64,000 nucleotides of DNA from Ixodes scapularis (taxonomy: Eukaryota > Arthropoda > Arachnida > Ixodida > Ixodidae), in assembly GCF_016920785.2 (NCBI RefSeq), contig NW_024609835.1, positions 82,432,243-82,496,242 of the forward strand. The letters are read 5' to 3'. This document shows positions 10,671-22,500 of the stretch, piece by piece (positions within the stretch are counted from its first letter, which is position 1; every line of letters starts with the position of its first letter). The translations under genes and the position numbers were made by a program. The notes beneath the pieces are model-generated. The model was not told where the DNA came from. It worked only from the letters and a program-made list of their open reading frames with translations, and ran no database searches.

Positions 10671-11562
10671 CGGTAGTCTTGCGATAATTCAAACTCGGAT
10701 ATTATACTTCTGGTTAATTCAAACAAATTTCCTAAGTTTGGTTGTCTCGCTATGTTCTTAGTGTATCCATATGCCACTTAAACCGAATGCCGTTTTCCTG
10801 TAATTCATATTTTTTGTTCTTGCAGCCCTTTTGTTGAGTGTGCTTCTTTCCGGGCACCGGTACACTGCAGAGGGAACACCCATGAGCTGTTGCTTCTTTG
10901 CAATGCACCGGTGCTCGGTGATAAGCGCACTCAACGGGGCTCATGCGGAAATTTCTACAGCAACTTGCGCAGACGCTGTGATCTGGTAGCATGGCGTACA
11001 CCGAGTGCCGGCACATTGCGGAGAAGCAACAGATCCACGGGTGTTCCCTCTGCAGTGCACCGATGCTCGGAAAGACGTGTACTAAACAAAAGGGCTGCAA
11101 GAACAAAAAATATGAATTACAGGACAACGGCATTGAATTTAAGTGGCATAGCATGGGCAAGTCACAACGTCCTCACAAGTTGCTATGAAAACTGTGGCAC
11201 AGTGCCCGCTTTTATTGTTCACGTGTCCCCCGTTTAATAGTTCACACTAGACAACTTCTTGACCCGATGAACAAACTGAATTTTGTTTTGAGTTGTCATG
11301 TGCTCTTTGAACAGCCCACAACAATGAACATTTTTGAGGAATAAATAAACTTTTGTCTTACATTTCACGAATGTTTCATGTGTAGCATACCTGGTTATGA
11401 TCAGTAGGCCTATGTAAAGGAAAGCATGAAATATCTTCTGTGTATGTGAAGCCACTCATAAGGCAAATCATACATTTATCTTGCATTATTATTTAGATAA
11501 ATTTCTCATAAATCAAACAAAATTCATGGCTTCCTGGAGTTTGAAATCATGAGAGTATAATG
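10671..11562. mobile_element. pogo/Tigger-like non-autonomous element
   Basis: This segment is absent from the equivalent place in copy A (around base 135), so its edges are visible as an insertion. The ends are imperfect inverted repeats: left TCTTGCGATAATTCAAACTC, right (reverse complement) CTCTCATGATTTCAAACTC. TA stands at both borders (10669-10670 and 11563-11564). AT-rich AATTCAAAC termini and a TA target fit the pogo branch of Tc1/mariner, from memory of that family. The right third is homologous to 58230-58475. No CENP-B-type transposase is present. A large palindrome fills the centre. Confidence 0.65.
10766..11155. repeat. Palindrome with ~130 bp arms
   Basis: The left arm (about 10766-10898) is the reverse complement of the right arm (about 11020-11155), roughly 85% identical, with a 120 bp spacer. 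Each arm, read outward, encodes the same short Cys/Lys-rich peptide: HGCSLCS, then QKGCKNKKYELQ, then FKWH. The reading is intact in both arms (minus strand on the left, plus strand on the right). The peptide was not recognised. A zinc-ribbon-like CxxC plus a later Cys is all that can be seen. Confidence 0.75.
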
Positions 11563-12570
11563 TATTTTGTAATGGTAGTGTAGTAGAAACACAATCCCCT
11601 TTGTCTTGTTCGGATTGCATGATACCTTTTTAAGATATACCTGCTACCATTTCAGCAGTGTACCAGCCTAAGTCTGCTATCATTTTTCTTTCCCAAACTT
11701 TCAAGACTCGGCCAACGGCGCTTGCGATGTTCAGAAGACTGCCTCGTCCTCCCCATGTACATGTCGGCTCATAATCACCATAATTGTAATCTTGCGTCTC
11801 ACAAGATTAGGTCGTGATCTTACATCATCACATAATCACCATCAGAAGCTGTGGCATTGCGGGCGTACCTTGCACGGGCTGCTGCCTTTCTGCAGTGCCG
11901 TGGCTCTCCCAATCCAATAATTACTATTATTATTATTGTTTATATTATTTTTATGATCATCATTGATGAGCGCAGTGGTCTTTCATTGACATGCCTAGCT
12001 CGACTTTAACTTCAAGTAACATGGCTCGAAGTTTTAGAGTTCTTGGATGCGCACGGTTCTTTCTTGCTCTGGAGAGAACACACCAGAACATTTCTTTGAG
12101 TGGCCCAGTATTTAGTACTTGCGAACTTCAGATATGATTATGAATACAATATTAGCTTTGCTAGTAGAACCCCCAATCGTGTGAATCTCGAAAGGCTAGA
12201 CTTCGTACAAATAGCAGTAACATGACAGCTCACTCGTCGGTGTCTACGCCTCCTTCGATACCCAGAAGGTTGGGGCTTGTGGAACCGATGACCGCCAGCA
12301 CAGCCTCAGCCAGCGGTGTCAGCGTGTGGTCGTTGCGCCCTGCGCCTGTGGAAGACAAGGTTCTCTCTATATTTTGTTTAAGCATTAAATTTTATCTGTT
12401 TGCAGCAAGCACATTCGTTGTTTTGATTTGGTTGTATTAATAGCTTGATATCTTAATTTCTTCTATAATTTAGCCAAGAAAATGAGAAAGTGGATAAAAA
12501 AACTTCTTTAGCACACAGAATGTGTGCTTCATTTTTATGTGTAGTAAAAACATATGTATACTAAACTCAC

Positions 12571-12871
12571 TGGTCGTGGAGTGTGCTTTCTTCGAGAGGG
12601 TCAGTTCCGCGCGGCTGCGAGACTTGAGGTTTTGCCACTGCTTTTTGAGTTGTGGCACAGTGCGCAGCGTCGATGGATGCCACGAATTCATCACGGATGC
12701 GATCTCCTGCCACGCGTTTCTTTTAGGAGATTTTGTAATATTGTTGTTAAATTTTTTCTTAATTATACGTTTTCGTTTCTCGATTTCGTAAACCAATTGA
12801 AACTTATCATCTTCGGAACAATTTGATTTCTTTACCTTGGGAGGCATCCGTGATGGACCGGCAACATCCAT
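12571..12871 (-). CDS. Myb/SANT-like DNA-binding protein, N-terminal exon (Harbinger copy B)
   Basis: The minus-strand exon starts at ATG 12871 (MDVAGPSRMPPKVKKSN; the open frame continues upstream but has no other ATG close by). It runs 100 codons to a GTGAGT donor at 12570. A basic N-terminus is followed by a helix-rich core with the spaced tryptophans of trihelix or Myb/SANT modules: NAWQEIASVMNSW, then RTVPQLKKQWQNLKSRSRAEL. In PIF/Harbinger elements such a protein binds the transposon ends and brings the HARBI1 nuclease to DNA. There are no internal stops. The partner exon is at 9204-9816. No transposase is visible next to this copy. Confidence 0.7.
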
Positions 12872-13194
12872 GTCTGCGTGCAGCAAACTCAGACGGTCGT
12901 CTGCTAACTTAATGATCGAAACATAATTATCAACTTTTATTGCAAATGCTTCCGAGAAAATACGTCCAGCGCATTTTTTTTCTGAAAAAATTGGGCGTTA
13001 AGGACACGCAGGCATTTATGTAGACAACTTTATTCGGCGTACGCACTGGACGTCGACGACGGTGGTGACAGACGATCGCGATACGAAGCAATATGACAGC
13101 GTTGGTGCGCACTAAACTCTACCCAAAACCGCGCATCGCTGACTTTTTTTTTCTTTCTTTTATTTTGCACGGAACCACGGTATGTACGAGACAT

Positions 13195-13760
13195 GTGCCG
13201 CAGTTTTGCGACTGTCGTCGTTTCTCTTTGCCCAAACCGATCGCAGCGTAGCAGAAGCAGGCGATCTCTCGCTTGCCGCCTCGCGTCGCCGGCGCTTTCT
13301 TATTGGACAGGAGGTCACAACTCGTCACTTCCACGTCCGGAATCTTCGGCCGTGTTCCAAAATTTACTCGGTCTCACTCTAGGGTAAAGGTTTTGTACCT
13401 TTGCGATCGAAAACCTACCCGCGTCCGGCATTACTCCATTTTTGTTGTCACGTGACATGATCTGCCAGGGTAAGTCGGATCCACTCGAGTAGATTTGGAA
13501 CGCACCCTCTGTTTTCTCCGGTATTTCTTCAGTTTTCCCTAGATTTCCTCTCTAGGTACTGCTCACTCCGTTCTTGGCGGTCTGGGTGCAAGACTCAAGT
13601 CCGGACTTGAGAGTTGGTCGTGACTTGAGTCAAGACCGCGCCGGAGACCGTCCTGGATCCGTCTTGGTCTCAGTCACGGTCTCAGCCGAGACCGCCAGGC
13701 GCCTGAGTCAAGACTTGAGCCAAGACTTGAGTCAAGACTTTCTAGCAAGCGGCCCCACAT
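13195..13760. repeat. Repeat shared with 1640-1960, with self-complementary tract
   Basis: This matches 1640-1960. Within 13590-13745 the motif (A)GTCAAGACTTGAG and its complement recur six or more times, mixed with GGTCTCAG/CGAGACCG. The tract can therefore fold into several alternative hairpins. No coding sense. It is likely the terminal or subterminal region of the Harbinger family shared by copies A and B. Confidence 0.55.
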
Positions 13761-13863
13761 ATTAGAAATCTGGCCTCTCGGCGACTTATAAATAAAAATC
13801 AAGAAGGAGGAACTGAAATATGCACTTCGTCAATGCACACAATCTTGCACGAAAAGTATGTCT

Positions 13864-13876
13864 AAAAAAAAAAAAA
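13864..13876 (-). terminator. Pol III T-run
   Basis: A 13-base A run on plus gives a T run on minus, directly downstream of the tRNA-like sequence. Confidence 0.4.
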
Positions 13877-13885
13877 ACACTTTGC

Positions 13886-13966
13886 ACGTCAAATGGGTTC
13901 GAACCACGGCCACCGAGACGTCAGTATCGCCAGAGCAGCGCCTTGTACCACTCGTCCACGAAACGC
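13886..13966 (-). tRNA. tRNA-like sequence (pseudogene or SINE head)
   Basis: On the minus strand an A-box-like TGGACGAGTGGTACAAGG lies about 50 bp before a B-box GGTTCGAACCC. These are the two internal Pol III promoter boxes of a tRNA. Thirteen Ts follow on that strand (13876-13864), a strong Pol III stop. The arms do not fold into a canonical cloverleaf by eye and no anticodon can be assigned. I take it as a class II (Ser/Leu-like) tRNA pseudogene or the head of a tRNA-derived SINE. Confidence 0.4.
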
Positions 13967-13979
13967 GCGGAGTAACACT

Positions 13980-15590
13980 TTTTTATTTTTTCATGCGCAC
14001 CACTTTAGTACCTTTGACAGCGTTGCACGCTAAGTATGGAACAGAGTATAAGACACCCTATCGTCTGGTACAGAGACCATTTATGAACGCTTGGGTGTTT
14101 GAACGATGTACTACACATTTTACAAAAAGAAAAAAAAAACATTGGTTGTTTAAATGTTGTACTACCCTTTTTTCAGTAGACAAAAGCAACAACAACAACA
14201 ATAAAAAACAGATTTAAAAAGAAAAAGTTAAGGAAACGGAATGTACCATTATGTTCAGTGAAGTTTGGTGACAAGACTCGGGACTCGAGCAGGAATGCAG
14301 TTATCCTTGGTGTGACCCCATGAGACTGTCTTGCTGCCTTTGCTGGGGTTTATCTAACTGAATTACCTGTACGAAAAATAGAACACATGTGCATAACACT
14401 CGTTATTCACAAGAAAATTTGTCAATGTCCAAAATGACCCATGAAGAAAATTATGCGAGGAATGTTCAGGCTGCGTTGGCCGAGTCACCTCTCGTGGCCA
14501 ATGTTTCATAGCAACTTTAATTGTACTGAACTGTTATAGGGTATATTACGAACAAAGTGCAATTTGGTTTTGTAGGAAACTATAACACACAAAACGACAC
14601 TTGAATACAGTATGTTGAGGTACCTCTAAACAAACTCCAGGGTTTCATGGCGCCTCCTTCAGATACCTGATGTTGAACACGAAATATGTGCACCAAGGAG
14701 TGAGCAAACAGCGACTTCAGATTTGTCTCTAACACCACCTACATGTCGACAAGGAGTGCAACGTGTAGAAGGTCGTCTAGAAGTGGGCCAAGATGAAAAA
14801 GCAAGATGTAACGATATCAGAATAAGATCACACTAAAGAGGCACCATTGTGGTGAGACAACCTACGATGTAAAGACAGTAATCGGGAGTCAACCCACGTA
14901 CGGCCACGATTTACTTTGCGTTGACTAAAATAAAACATAGCAAAAGAAAAAAAAAAGTGAAAATTAGAAAACGCGTTTTTTTTTTGTTTTTTTTACATTA
15001 TTCGCTGAGCGCAACCGGTAGCAGAGCAGTTGGGCGGCGTCACGAAAATCTGACAGACACGCTAGCTTTTCTCAACTTCGTACAGCGCCAGTCGGCACCA
15101 CAGATGAATGGTCGGCACTCTTAGTCTACCAGGGAAGAAAAAAGTACGAGCTCAGAGCCCAGCGTCGATCGCGACTTTCGTAAAGAGAAGCTCCGGTAAC
15201 ACTTCGGCGACTCGTGAGCGTTAAACGACGCCTCTTCGAACGAGCCCACGAATCCAACGTCGAACGGTTTGCGCCGGTAAGCACGCTGGGAGCCAGGGGG
15301 CTGGAGGTTGAATATCCGAAAGAGACGACGCGCTGGTTTCTACGTCTATTTCGCACATGAGATAACAAGATAGCGAAGCTAGCCAAGTGGAAACAATGAC
15401 TGACGTTACATCACAGTACACGCAGTCGAAATGACGTCTGCAACAGAGCACAGCCAGACGCTTTCAGCAGGGGACGCATGCGTTCAAATAAGCTGCGATG
15501 TCAAAACATCATATCTCCCTTCTGTCCTTCGGTGTTCACTTTGATCTGTGTATACCAAAGCACTCAATGCTGCAAGTAATGAAGTCGTCT
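13980..15590. other. Non-genic stretch
   Basis: There is no gene I can support. It contains A- and T-rich runs (14130-14220, 14935-14995) and ordinary intermediate-GC sequence. Short ORFs show no domain. Confidence 0.5.
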
Positions 15591-15599
15591 ATACGTACC

Positions 15600-15975
15600 T
15601 TTCGAAGCGATTGAAAGTGCGTTGGTGTCACTTGGAGCCCACAAGCAAAGTGCGCGACGAACTCGACGAGCTGTCATCCGTCGGTCCCGCCGTCGCCGCC
15701 GTGTCGCCGGGTTGGCGCGGTCGCGGTCGCTGCGCAATGGCGCAATCGCGCAATCTCGGCGGCTCGGCTAGGCTTGGCTGGGCCGACGCGCTCGGCCACT
15801 CGGCGGCTTGCTCAGCCTCTCGTCTGGCTCGATGGGCTACTACACTGCAGGCAGCGCATGCGCGCAGGCGCGCCGGCTCGCTGGGCTTGCGGCTCGCTCG
15901 GCTCGCCTCCCTTCGGAGTTCGAACTGCCTCCGAAGCTCGACCGCTCGAGCTTTCGCGCGCGCGGGTTGACGATG
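15600..15975 (-). promoter_or_regulatory. GC-rich, CpG-rich block with possible first-exon donor
   Basis: About 370 bp is markedly richer in G+C and CpG than its AT-rich surroundings (runs such as GCCGTCGCCGCCGTGTCGCC and CGCGCGCGCGGG). On the minus strand it ends with a strong donor TCGAAAG/GTACGT near 15601. It could be a CpG-island-like promoter with a 5' untranslated exon on minus. The long plus-strand reading frame through it is Ala/Arg/Ser low complexity and probably not a protein. Confidence 0.3.
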
Positions 15976-16854
15976 GAAACTTTTCTCATAAAACGAGTCT
16001 GTAACGTACCGTTTGATGGCGCAAATGCACGTATTTTTCCCGTCGTTTTTTACAGTGTGTGAATCTTGCGAAACAGGCGACGAAGAGTGGTGGGTGAAAT
16101 GTGCTCGTGTGTGGTTGTGGGTTTTGTGTACGACGTAGGATTACCCAGAAAGGTGGGTCAATATTGATAAATGTGCAGGTAAGAAGCAGGTGACCTGTCA
16201 AGCCCATTAATCCTAATTATTTTATCGTGCGAACTGACATTGTCACGTATCGCGTTCGATTTGGGTTCCAACATGGGTAACCTTACTTTTGTTGCATTAA
16301 AACTGCAATAAACTTTTGTTTGAAAACGATCACTCCAATGAGCACGTCGTTATTGGGCTTTCTCATTGAAAGGTAGGTCGCGGGTGTCCCAGCTAGTTAT
16401 TCTGAATGGTTTGGTGGTTGTCTAGCATTTCAAGCGCTCGAGGCTGTGTGTACTGTGTGCCGTACGTACACTTGCGCTTTCGATCAATGGGAATGTGTTT
16501 GCAACGCGGAACGCTTGTGTTCTGTGTGTATCCACCTCCAATATCGTTCTCTCTCGTATTGCCGTATGGTAACTCCTGCTGTTCTACGATATCATTCACG
16601 CGATGTCCTATATGTGGGCGTACCGATATCCACATGTTGCTTCACGGGCGATCAATATTGTGTTACGTATCCTCTTAGTCCGCGGTATATGCCGACGTAA
16701 TTCATGTTGGTAACTTGGAATTCGTTCTGAGATTTATCCACGCGATATTGTATTCTCCTTTGGGCCCGTGATCGACGACCGATATTTATATATCGTGTGG
16801 CCGCACAGTATGTCCATGTCGGTCACCAATATGCACGGGGTGTAGTATTCTATT

Positions 16855-17003
16855 CCAATAACCGTAAGTTCTGTCGGGATATTGTGCTTCGATATCGTGT
16901 TGTATACCAATAACCGCAAGTTATATCGGGATATTGTGCTCCAATATCCTGCTGTATACCAATAACCGCATACTATATCGGGATATTGTGCTCCGATATG
17001 AAT
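16855..17003. repeat. Tandem repeat, 52 bp unit, ~2.9 copies
   Basis: Units start at 16855, 16907 and 16959, each CCAATAACCGYAAGTT.T. followed by TCGGGATATTGTGCTYCRAT. The second and third are nearly identical. The palindromic GATATC/CGATATCG core recurs, and related GATAT motifs extend on either side (16590-17010). Confidence 0.85.
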
Positions 17004-17239
17004 TCCCATTGTGCGTTTTGGGTTAATTGGATAACAATAAGTTTTTATTGGTTTCCATCAACTTCATTGGAATACAATATTTCCAATAAGCCGAGTTCAT
17101 ATTGGCCTTTTTCATTAGGGTACTCTGAATGTGGTCTCACCAATCCACCATATGCTGCTTCTTTTAGAAATTGGGGTGCTCAACGCTGGTTTCGAATACC
17201 TAAACTAAAATTTTACCAGCCATTTTCAAGATCATATCT

Positions 17240-17625
17240 ATGTGATGATTAAAGGCCAAGTATTCAGAAAGAATAACATCCAGATATTTAAACCCTGACT
17301 CTTTTCGAACGGGGTCCCTTCCAATAACGTAAGATGAATCAATACTACTTTTTTTTCCCGAAGTAGACATGAACGCATTTCACTGCATTTAAACCTGGCC
17401 TCCAGTTCTGGCACCAAATACTGATACAGTCCAAGTCCTGTGGCAGCTGTAGTACATCGTTGGTATTTCTTATTACGCTGTAAATAAAGCAATCATCTGC
17501 GAATAGCCTGATATTCTTAAGAATAGAGGATGCTATATCATTAATAAAGGTTAAAAATAATAGTGGCCCGAAAATAAATCCCTGAGGGACACCCGAACCC
17601 AGGTAACAATTTATGTTGTGGAGAC
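17240..17625 (-). pseudogene. LINE reverse transcriptase fragment
   Basis: On the minus strand the segment encodes a GVPQG-type block (SGVPQGFIFGPLLF), the catalytic FADD context IRLFADDCFIYSVI, and downstream EARFKCSEM, matching non-LTR retrotransposon reverse transcriptases. It is a close relative of 24690-24910, with long identical DNA such as AAGCAATCATCTGCGAATAG. Only the palm and thumb portion remains, in more than one frame, so it is a 5'-truncated or decayed copy. Confidence 0.8.
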
Positions 17626-18560
17626 GGTCGGCGCAACAAAGTTTCGCAAAAGAAAACAGTTTTACTGCAATCGCGCAACAATGTTGTAGAAACAGTCATC
17701 ACACTGCAGAAGTGTCCGCTGCTAAAGCACTGCGGCAACTGTGTCGGTCAACCGTTGATTGTTTCATGCTCGCAACAATTACCGAAGCATTGCTTTTACC
17801 CAGCAAAATGTGTGCTGTCCTGATGTTGCTAAACTGTCCCCGTGGCAGATTCAAAAAGAGTTTGCGTTTACACAGCCAGAATGAAGTCGCCAAACATGGC
17901 TTTCCAAAAGTGTTCCAACCGTACGACACAACAGTTTCGCGCTAGGTTGGGATAGATATGTCGAGGAATTGTTGTGGAAACACTGGACACCACTGTTGGT
18001 TGACTGTTGCTCAAGCCTATTCGGCAGACGCTGCGTGCCACAAAGGGACTGCAGCTGTACATCAGTTTTTGCCAAATTTTGACGCATGCACCTTCTCAAC
18101 ATTTGCACTGCATGACCAGGCAGCGCTCCTCGCGACAGTGCTTCCCCATGATCGGGCAACAATGTCTTGCTTTTGTTGCTAGAGTCAGTCATGCCACAGC
18201 TGGGTGGCATAGTTTTGCGGGTGTTCCTCACTTGTCTCGAAACAATTTGAAAACAGTTGGGCAGCCTTTTGGTAACTATTGCGGGCACTTTATACTGGAA
18301 CAGTAGTACAGCCAACGTTACTAAAACTCAGTATACTGCCATGGAACATTCTCCAAAGAAGTTGCACCGAACCGTACAATGGAACCCGACTACCGGCGAT
18401 CGTAACGCCGCCATTTTTCCCACCGCGGCCACTGAGGAAACTGCACAGCTCTTTGAACTGGCTCGGAGTGTCGCATTCATTAGCGTCAACTATTGCTCTT
18501 CCATTTTGGCTTCTATCGGCTATATCGTAGCCGAAACAGACTAGGTAAAAGGGATATCAG
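17626..18560. other. Unassigned moderately repetitive region
   Basis: No domain is recognised. The stretch is full of short direct and inverted variants of GCAACAA, TTGTTGT and CAACAGT (for example 17630-17700, 17740-17790, 17950-18010, 18155-18180), which suggests a decayed repeat array or foldback element. Scattered ORFs of 60-150 codons on both strands overlap one another and show no consistent coding signal. Confidence 0.35.
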
Positions 18561-19129
18561 GGTCGCCACCCGATCTCCCATGCAGACGTACCGTGAATGC
18601 ACGCTGAAGTCGGCACGCACCCAACTCGGGACGCGCTACCTCAAATCTCCGGTGAGTCGGGTTTGTATAAAAACAATAGCAATTATGCCGCGAAACCTTG
18701 TAAACTTTTTTTTAAGAACCATCCCGTGTCTGCTATTTTGTACCAATCTCCAATAAAGGTTCCTACAAAAAAAGTTTATTTCCGTTTCTTTTTATGCAAA
18801 GAACAAGTTTTCTTAAAACTCATGGTAACCAGAGTCCCGATTCCCGCCAAAGATGTTACTCTTTCTGTGGATGCAACTAGAGGGCGCCACCGCCGCGTTG
18901 TTCTGGAGTTCTCCGGCCCCGTCAGCAGCGCTCCGATGCGAAGTTCTGTGCGATGACCGCTGTTTTAATGGCATTTATTTTAAGAGGAATTGTTCCCAAA
19001 CCATATGTTTTAGGAGTATCATGAAACAGCCTATTATTCACGTGCTTTACTGCTGCTTGTGGTTCTCTAATTCGGTAAGTGGTGCGATAACACCCTCCGC
19101 GCCGTTATGAGCACTATCACGCTACCATG

Positions 19130-19500
19130 CCGCTGAGACAAAAAAATAACCACCCGGAAACAGAACTTCGTTCATTTAGCAACGACATAGAATGACACAA
19201 AATATGAAACTGCGTGCCAAAAGTTTCAACGTTCTTGGAGAAGGAGAGGAGAAAATTGTTAAAGGAAGGATAAATTTGATTTAGATATAGAGGCTTAAGA
19301 AGAAATGGCGTCACGACAAGGTATCAGTAATCCAGTTATATCTGGTGTCAGAAATTCGATATCTGTTACTCTCAGTGATAACGAAGGTACAGAAATATTC
19401 TTGTTAACAGTCCCAAAAATACTGTACTGTAAATATAAATGATTAAAAAGCACTAGCGTCACGACGATGTATCAGTAGTCTATTCATCGTTGATGCTAGG
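19130..19500. repeat. Dispersed repeat, copy 1 (also at 34540-34920)
   Basis: Shared order with 34540-34920: GACACAAAATAT.AAAC, then AAAGTTTCAACGTTCT..GAAGAA, then GGTATCAG.AATC.AGTTAT, then GGTGTCAG.A.TTCGA, then GAAATATT.TTGTT.ACAGTCCC. A second internal unit (AAAAAGCACTAGCGTCAC...GTAT.AGTA) follows at 19443 and at 34806, so the element is built of at least two ~110 bp repeats. Confidence 0.75.
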
Positions 19501-22500
19501 AATAGGAACCTTTACATTAAAAAAAATGAAATCAGATGCTGGAATGCTATTTGATAAAACCAAGAGCACGTGAAAAGATTCTTTGCAATTATATCCTATT
19601 GTGATATTGTACTACTAACCTCTTTATGCTGAGTTCATATGTTTACCAGGAGCCTGCCCTTACATGTCGTTTTGAGGCTATATGATCTGAAACGGAGTTC
19701 CGATATTTTAAAATCATATAACAAGAGCGCTATTAGAATAAATATTAAAAACTCTGAGCGTACTAATGAAGGAAGAAACGTAAATACAGAACCACACGAG
19801 TCCTTTATCTTTTCGCGAAAAAAAAATAAGAACAAGACTTGGAGGCATTACTTTCTAGAATCTTGGAATGAGTAGCAGCATATTTTTTTCAAAATATCAA
19901 ATCTTGTATGTTTGTTTTTTATTGCGTTATGTTTTAGATATTAACGCCACATTCCGCACTTATATAGTGATGATTATGTTGGCCTTTATTTCCAAACTAA
20001 CGAAATACGTGGCACGCGCACAGACGCGACATTTGCACCGCAAAGAAGAGCGTTAAAATATCTACCAGCTGTATTAACATTCGTTAATTGTGACTATGTA
20101 GATGTGCACTGTTGACTGCCGCCGTGGAAGTCCGTTTCCAGCTCTGTTGCACAGGCTTTTGTTCACTCGCAGTCTGCGTAGTTTCGGCTCCTAGTCCAAC
20201 ATCCAATAAAGACAACGAATTTCAACTTTCTATTACGTTCACCCTAGTGGCAGAGCACGGTTTTTATTTTTGCATATATAGTGAAATATAAGCAAGCTGG
20301 AGAATGAAAATCAAAAATGGTCTTAATTATGATTTAAAACAAACCTTAAATCTAATGAATTAAAGAAACCTTCCCCGCAAGAATAATTCCCAAAATCGTT
20401 TTTATTTACAGTTCGTTTTTCATCTGTTTGTTTTGTATTTATATTAAACAATTCTCAAGTAAGGGATACGTAGAATACTTATCACGAACTAAAGGAGGTT
20501 CTCTTCTGTACAAATCATTGTTGAGCTTTCTTTTTACCTTCGACTTCATTCATCAGATATCTAATGGCCATACTGCAATCAAAACAAAACTTGAACTAAA
20601 AAAGCAAAAAAAGCAACAGAAATAAGTGGTTTTCAAATGCAAATCAGGACGTGAAAATAAATGAAAACACATTTTTTCACTACCTAAATAGCAAGCTGCT
20701 TTTGATCTGATATAACGGGATTTATGTCAATAAAACTTGGTACATTGTACTCTAAACGTTTAAATTTACATCAAAACTTCATGTCGCATTGCTTTCAATA
20801 ATCGGACGAATATTTTAATGAATCGCCCATCTTTAACAAACATATAAAGATGGGATATAGAATATTTTTTCTAGCTACAGTGATTTAAATCAACCAAGCC
20901 TTATTTAATTCAAACAAATTTGAAACTTTTAATTAAAATATGATATATTGCCAGTCTAAATGTAAGCATGCAAAGGATAGTAAAACATGAAACCGTTTTT
21001 CAAAACAAGTAAACAACTTAGCACTTAGGTTGCCAAGTCTATTAATAACTTTCAAATTTATTTCTGTTCCCATTTCCACGTGGAATTCCTCCAAACTTAA
21101 TGGCAAGTATTCGAATAAATTTGTGGGTTGGAAGAAATTAAGCATAAAGGCACTCTTCTCCAGTGCAGCGACGCCACGTAGGCTAGCCCGCAATCCTACA
21201 CCTGCCAAAGCCCTTCCCAAACTTATGAAAATACTCATTAGAATTGAAGGACCGGAAAGCTCATAACAGAAAACAATGGCTCCTAGATGTTCCTTCGTGT
21301 CTTAAACTCCGAACACCTAAATTTTGTGCAAGCGAGGAGCCACGAAACTTTTGTATGCAAACGAGCTTAATCTCTTTTTCACAGCGCATATACCTCTCAA
21401 ATTCAATTCCGTAAGATTGTTCGTCTGTTCGGCTTAGAACTACAGGGCCAAGTTGGAAACATAGGCATTGTCTCGTTGATCTTAGAGGAACTGTGAACGA
21501 TGAATTATTAGGCGCTATTGAAAAACGTCTTTAACACAATAAGGATGCTTCTTTGAGAAGTTGAAAAGTTTGAAATATATGTAGTGTCTCTCAACTCTTT
21601 TAGTTCAGTTTTCAAAACTAAGGTTTGAAAAATAAAAAGCTCTTCGCGACATCTCTTATGACAATTTAATCAAGTACCAAAAAATAAATATTATTTCGAA
21701 AATTATTCGTTTTATGTAAATATCTTATTTGTTATTGTGTTATAATATTGCGAGAGATAACCAGCCAAAAGTATAAAAATATACCAAAACGCATATCAAA
21801 GCATGTTTAACAGTACTCCCAACGTTATCTTTCTGTTTGGGTTCATTCTACCAAAAAATATACCTTAATATTAATGTCAAGTAAATTTCAAATGCCTTCT
21901 TTCCATCAATCCTTAAATAGTGTTTGTATAGCATGGAATCAGGGTGTCCTAAAATTAAATATTTGCAAGCTCTCATAGATAAATACTATCTCAGAAAAAT
22001 TAGTTTTGATTGCTTGATAAGTGTAATTTCAGCATTCGTTTTTTATCTGCGAACTGCCACAGAGAATTCGATAGCGGGAACCTTTGTTTTAGCGCAATAA
22101 CCTTTAGTAATCTTGATTCCAAAAATCGTACACCGAAGTCAGCTACAGTTTATTATATAATCTCATCGTCCAGTGTAGTTAAAGTTTTCTTTTTATTTTA
22201 GGGATTTTAACAAGAAACAAGTCTTACCGGCCTGAATGTCATAGGAATAACGAGATATACAAAATTTATATAAGATTTTCTAATAACCATATTGAATTTG
22301 TAAGCATGCAGACTGTTAGCACCTTCTTAGGAACATCTTACAAGGGTCACTCAACTGGCTCTACACCAAAAATATTATTAGCTTATGTATATGATAGGTA
22401 TAACTGCGTACCTTTTTGATGCCTCAGGTATGTACCGAAACTTATATGTGCTCTTCTTTCATAATATCTCGATAAGAAATACATTAGTGGTAGAATTATT

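Larger units (their letters stand above)
9817..12570 (-). other. Intron of companion gene (copy B) with nested insertion
   Basis: The interval between the two coding exons is non-coding. It matches bases 1-960 of the window except for a 892 bp insertion at 10671-11562. It also holds two near copies of CTATTAGTTGTGAAA (9950 and 10029) with flanking CAGCCTACAGTGTGCAG / GATCCAGTGTGCAG, a small local duplication, and a (TTA)n/(ATT)n patch at 11921-11950. Confidence 0.5.

Noticed and set aside
13858..14217. 119-codon plus-strand ORF
   Set aside because: Its first third is the antisense of the tRNA-like sequence and the remainder is A/T-run DNA.
15548..15970. 140-codon plus-strand ORF
   Set aside because: Ala/Arg/Ser low complexity caused by the GC-rich block; no domain, and the start lies outside the block.
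17626..18320. Overlapping ORFs on both strands near 17.6-18.3 kb
   Set aside because: No consistent frame, no motif, and internal short repeats explain the open frames.
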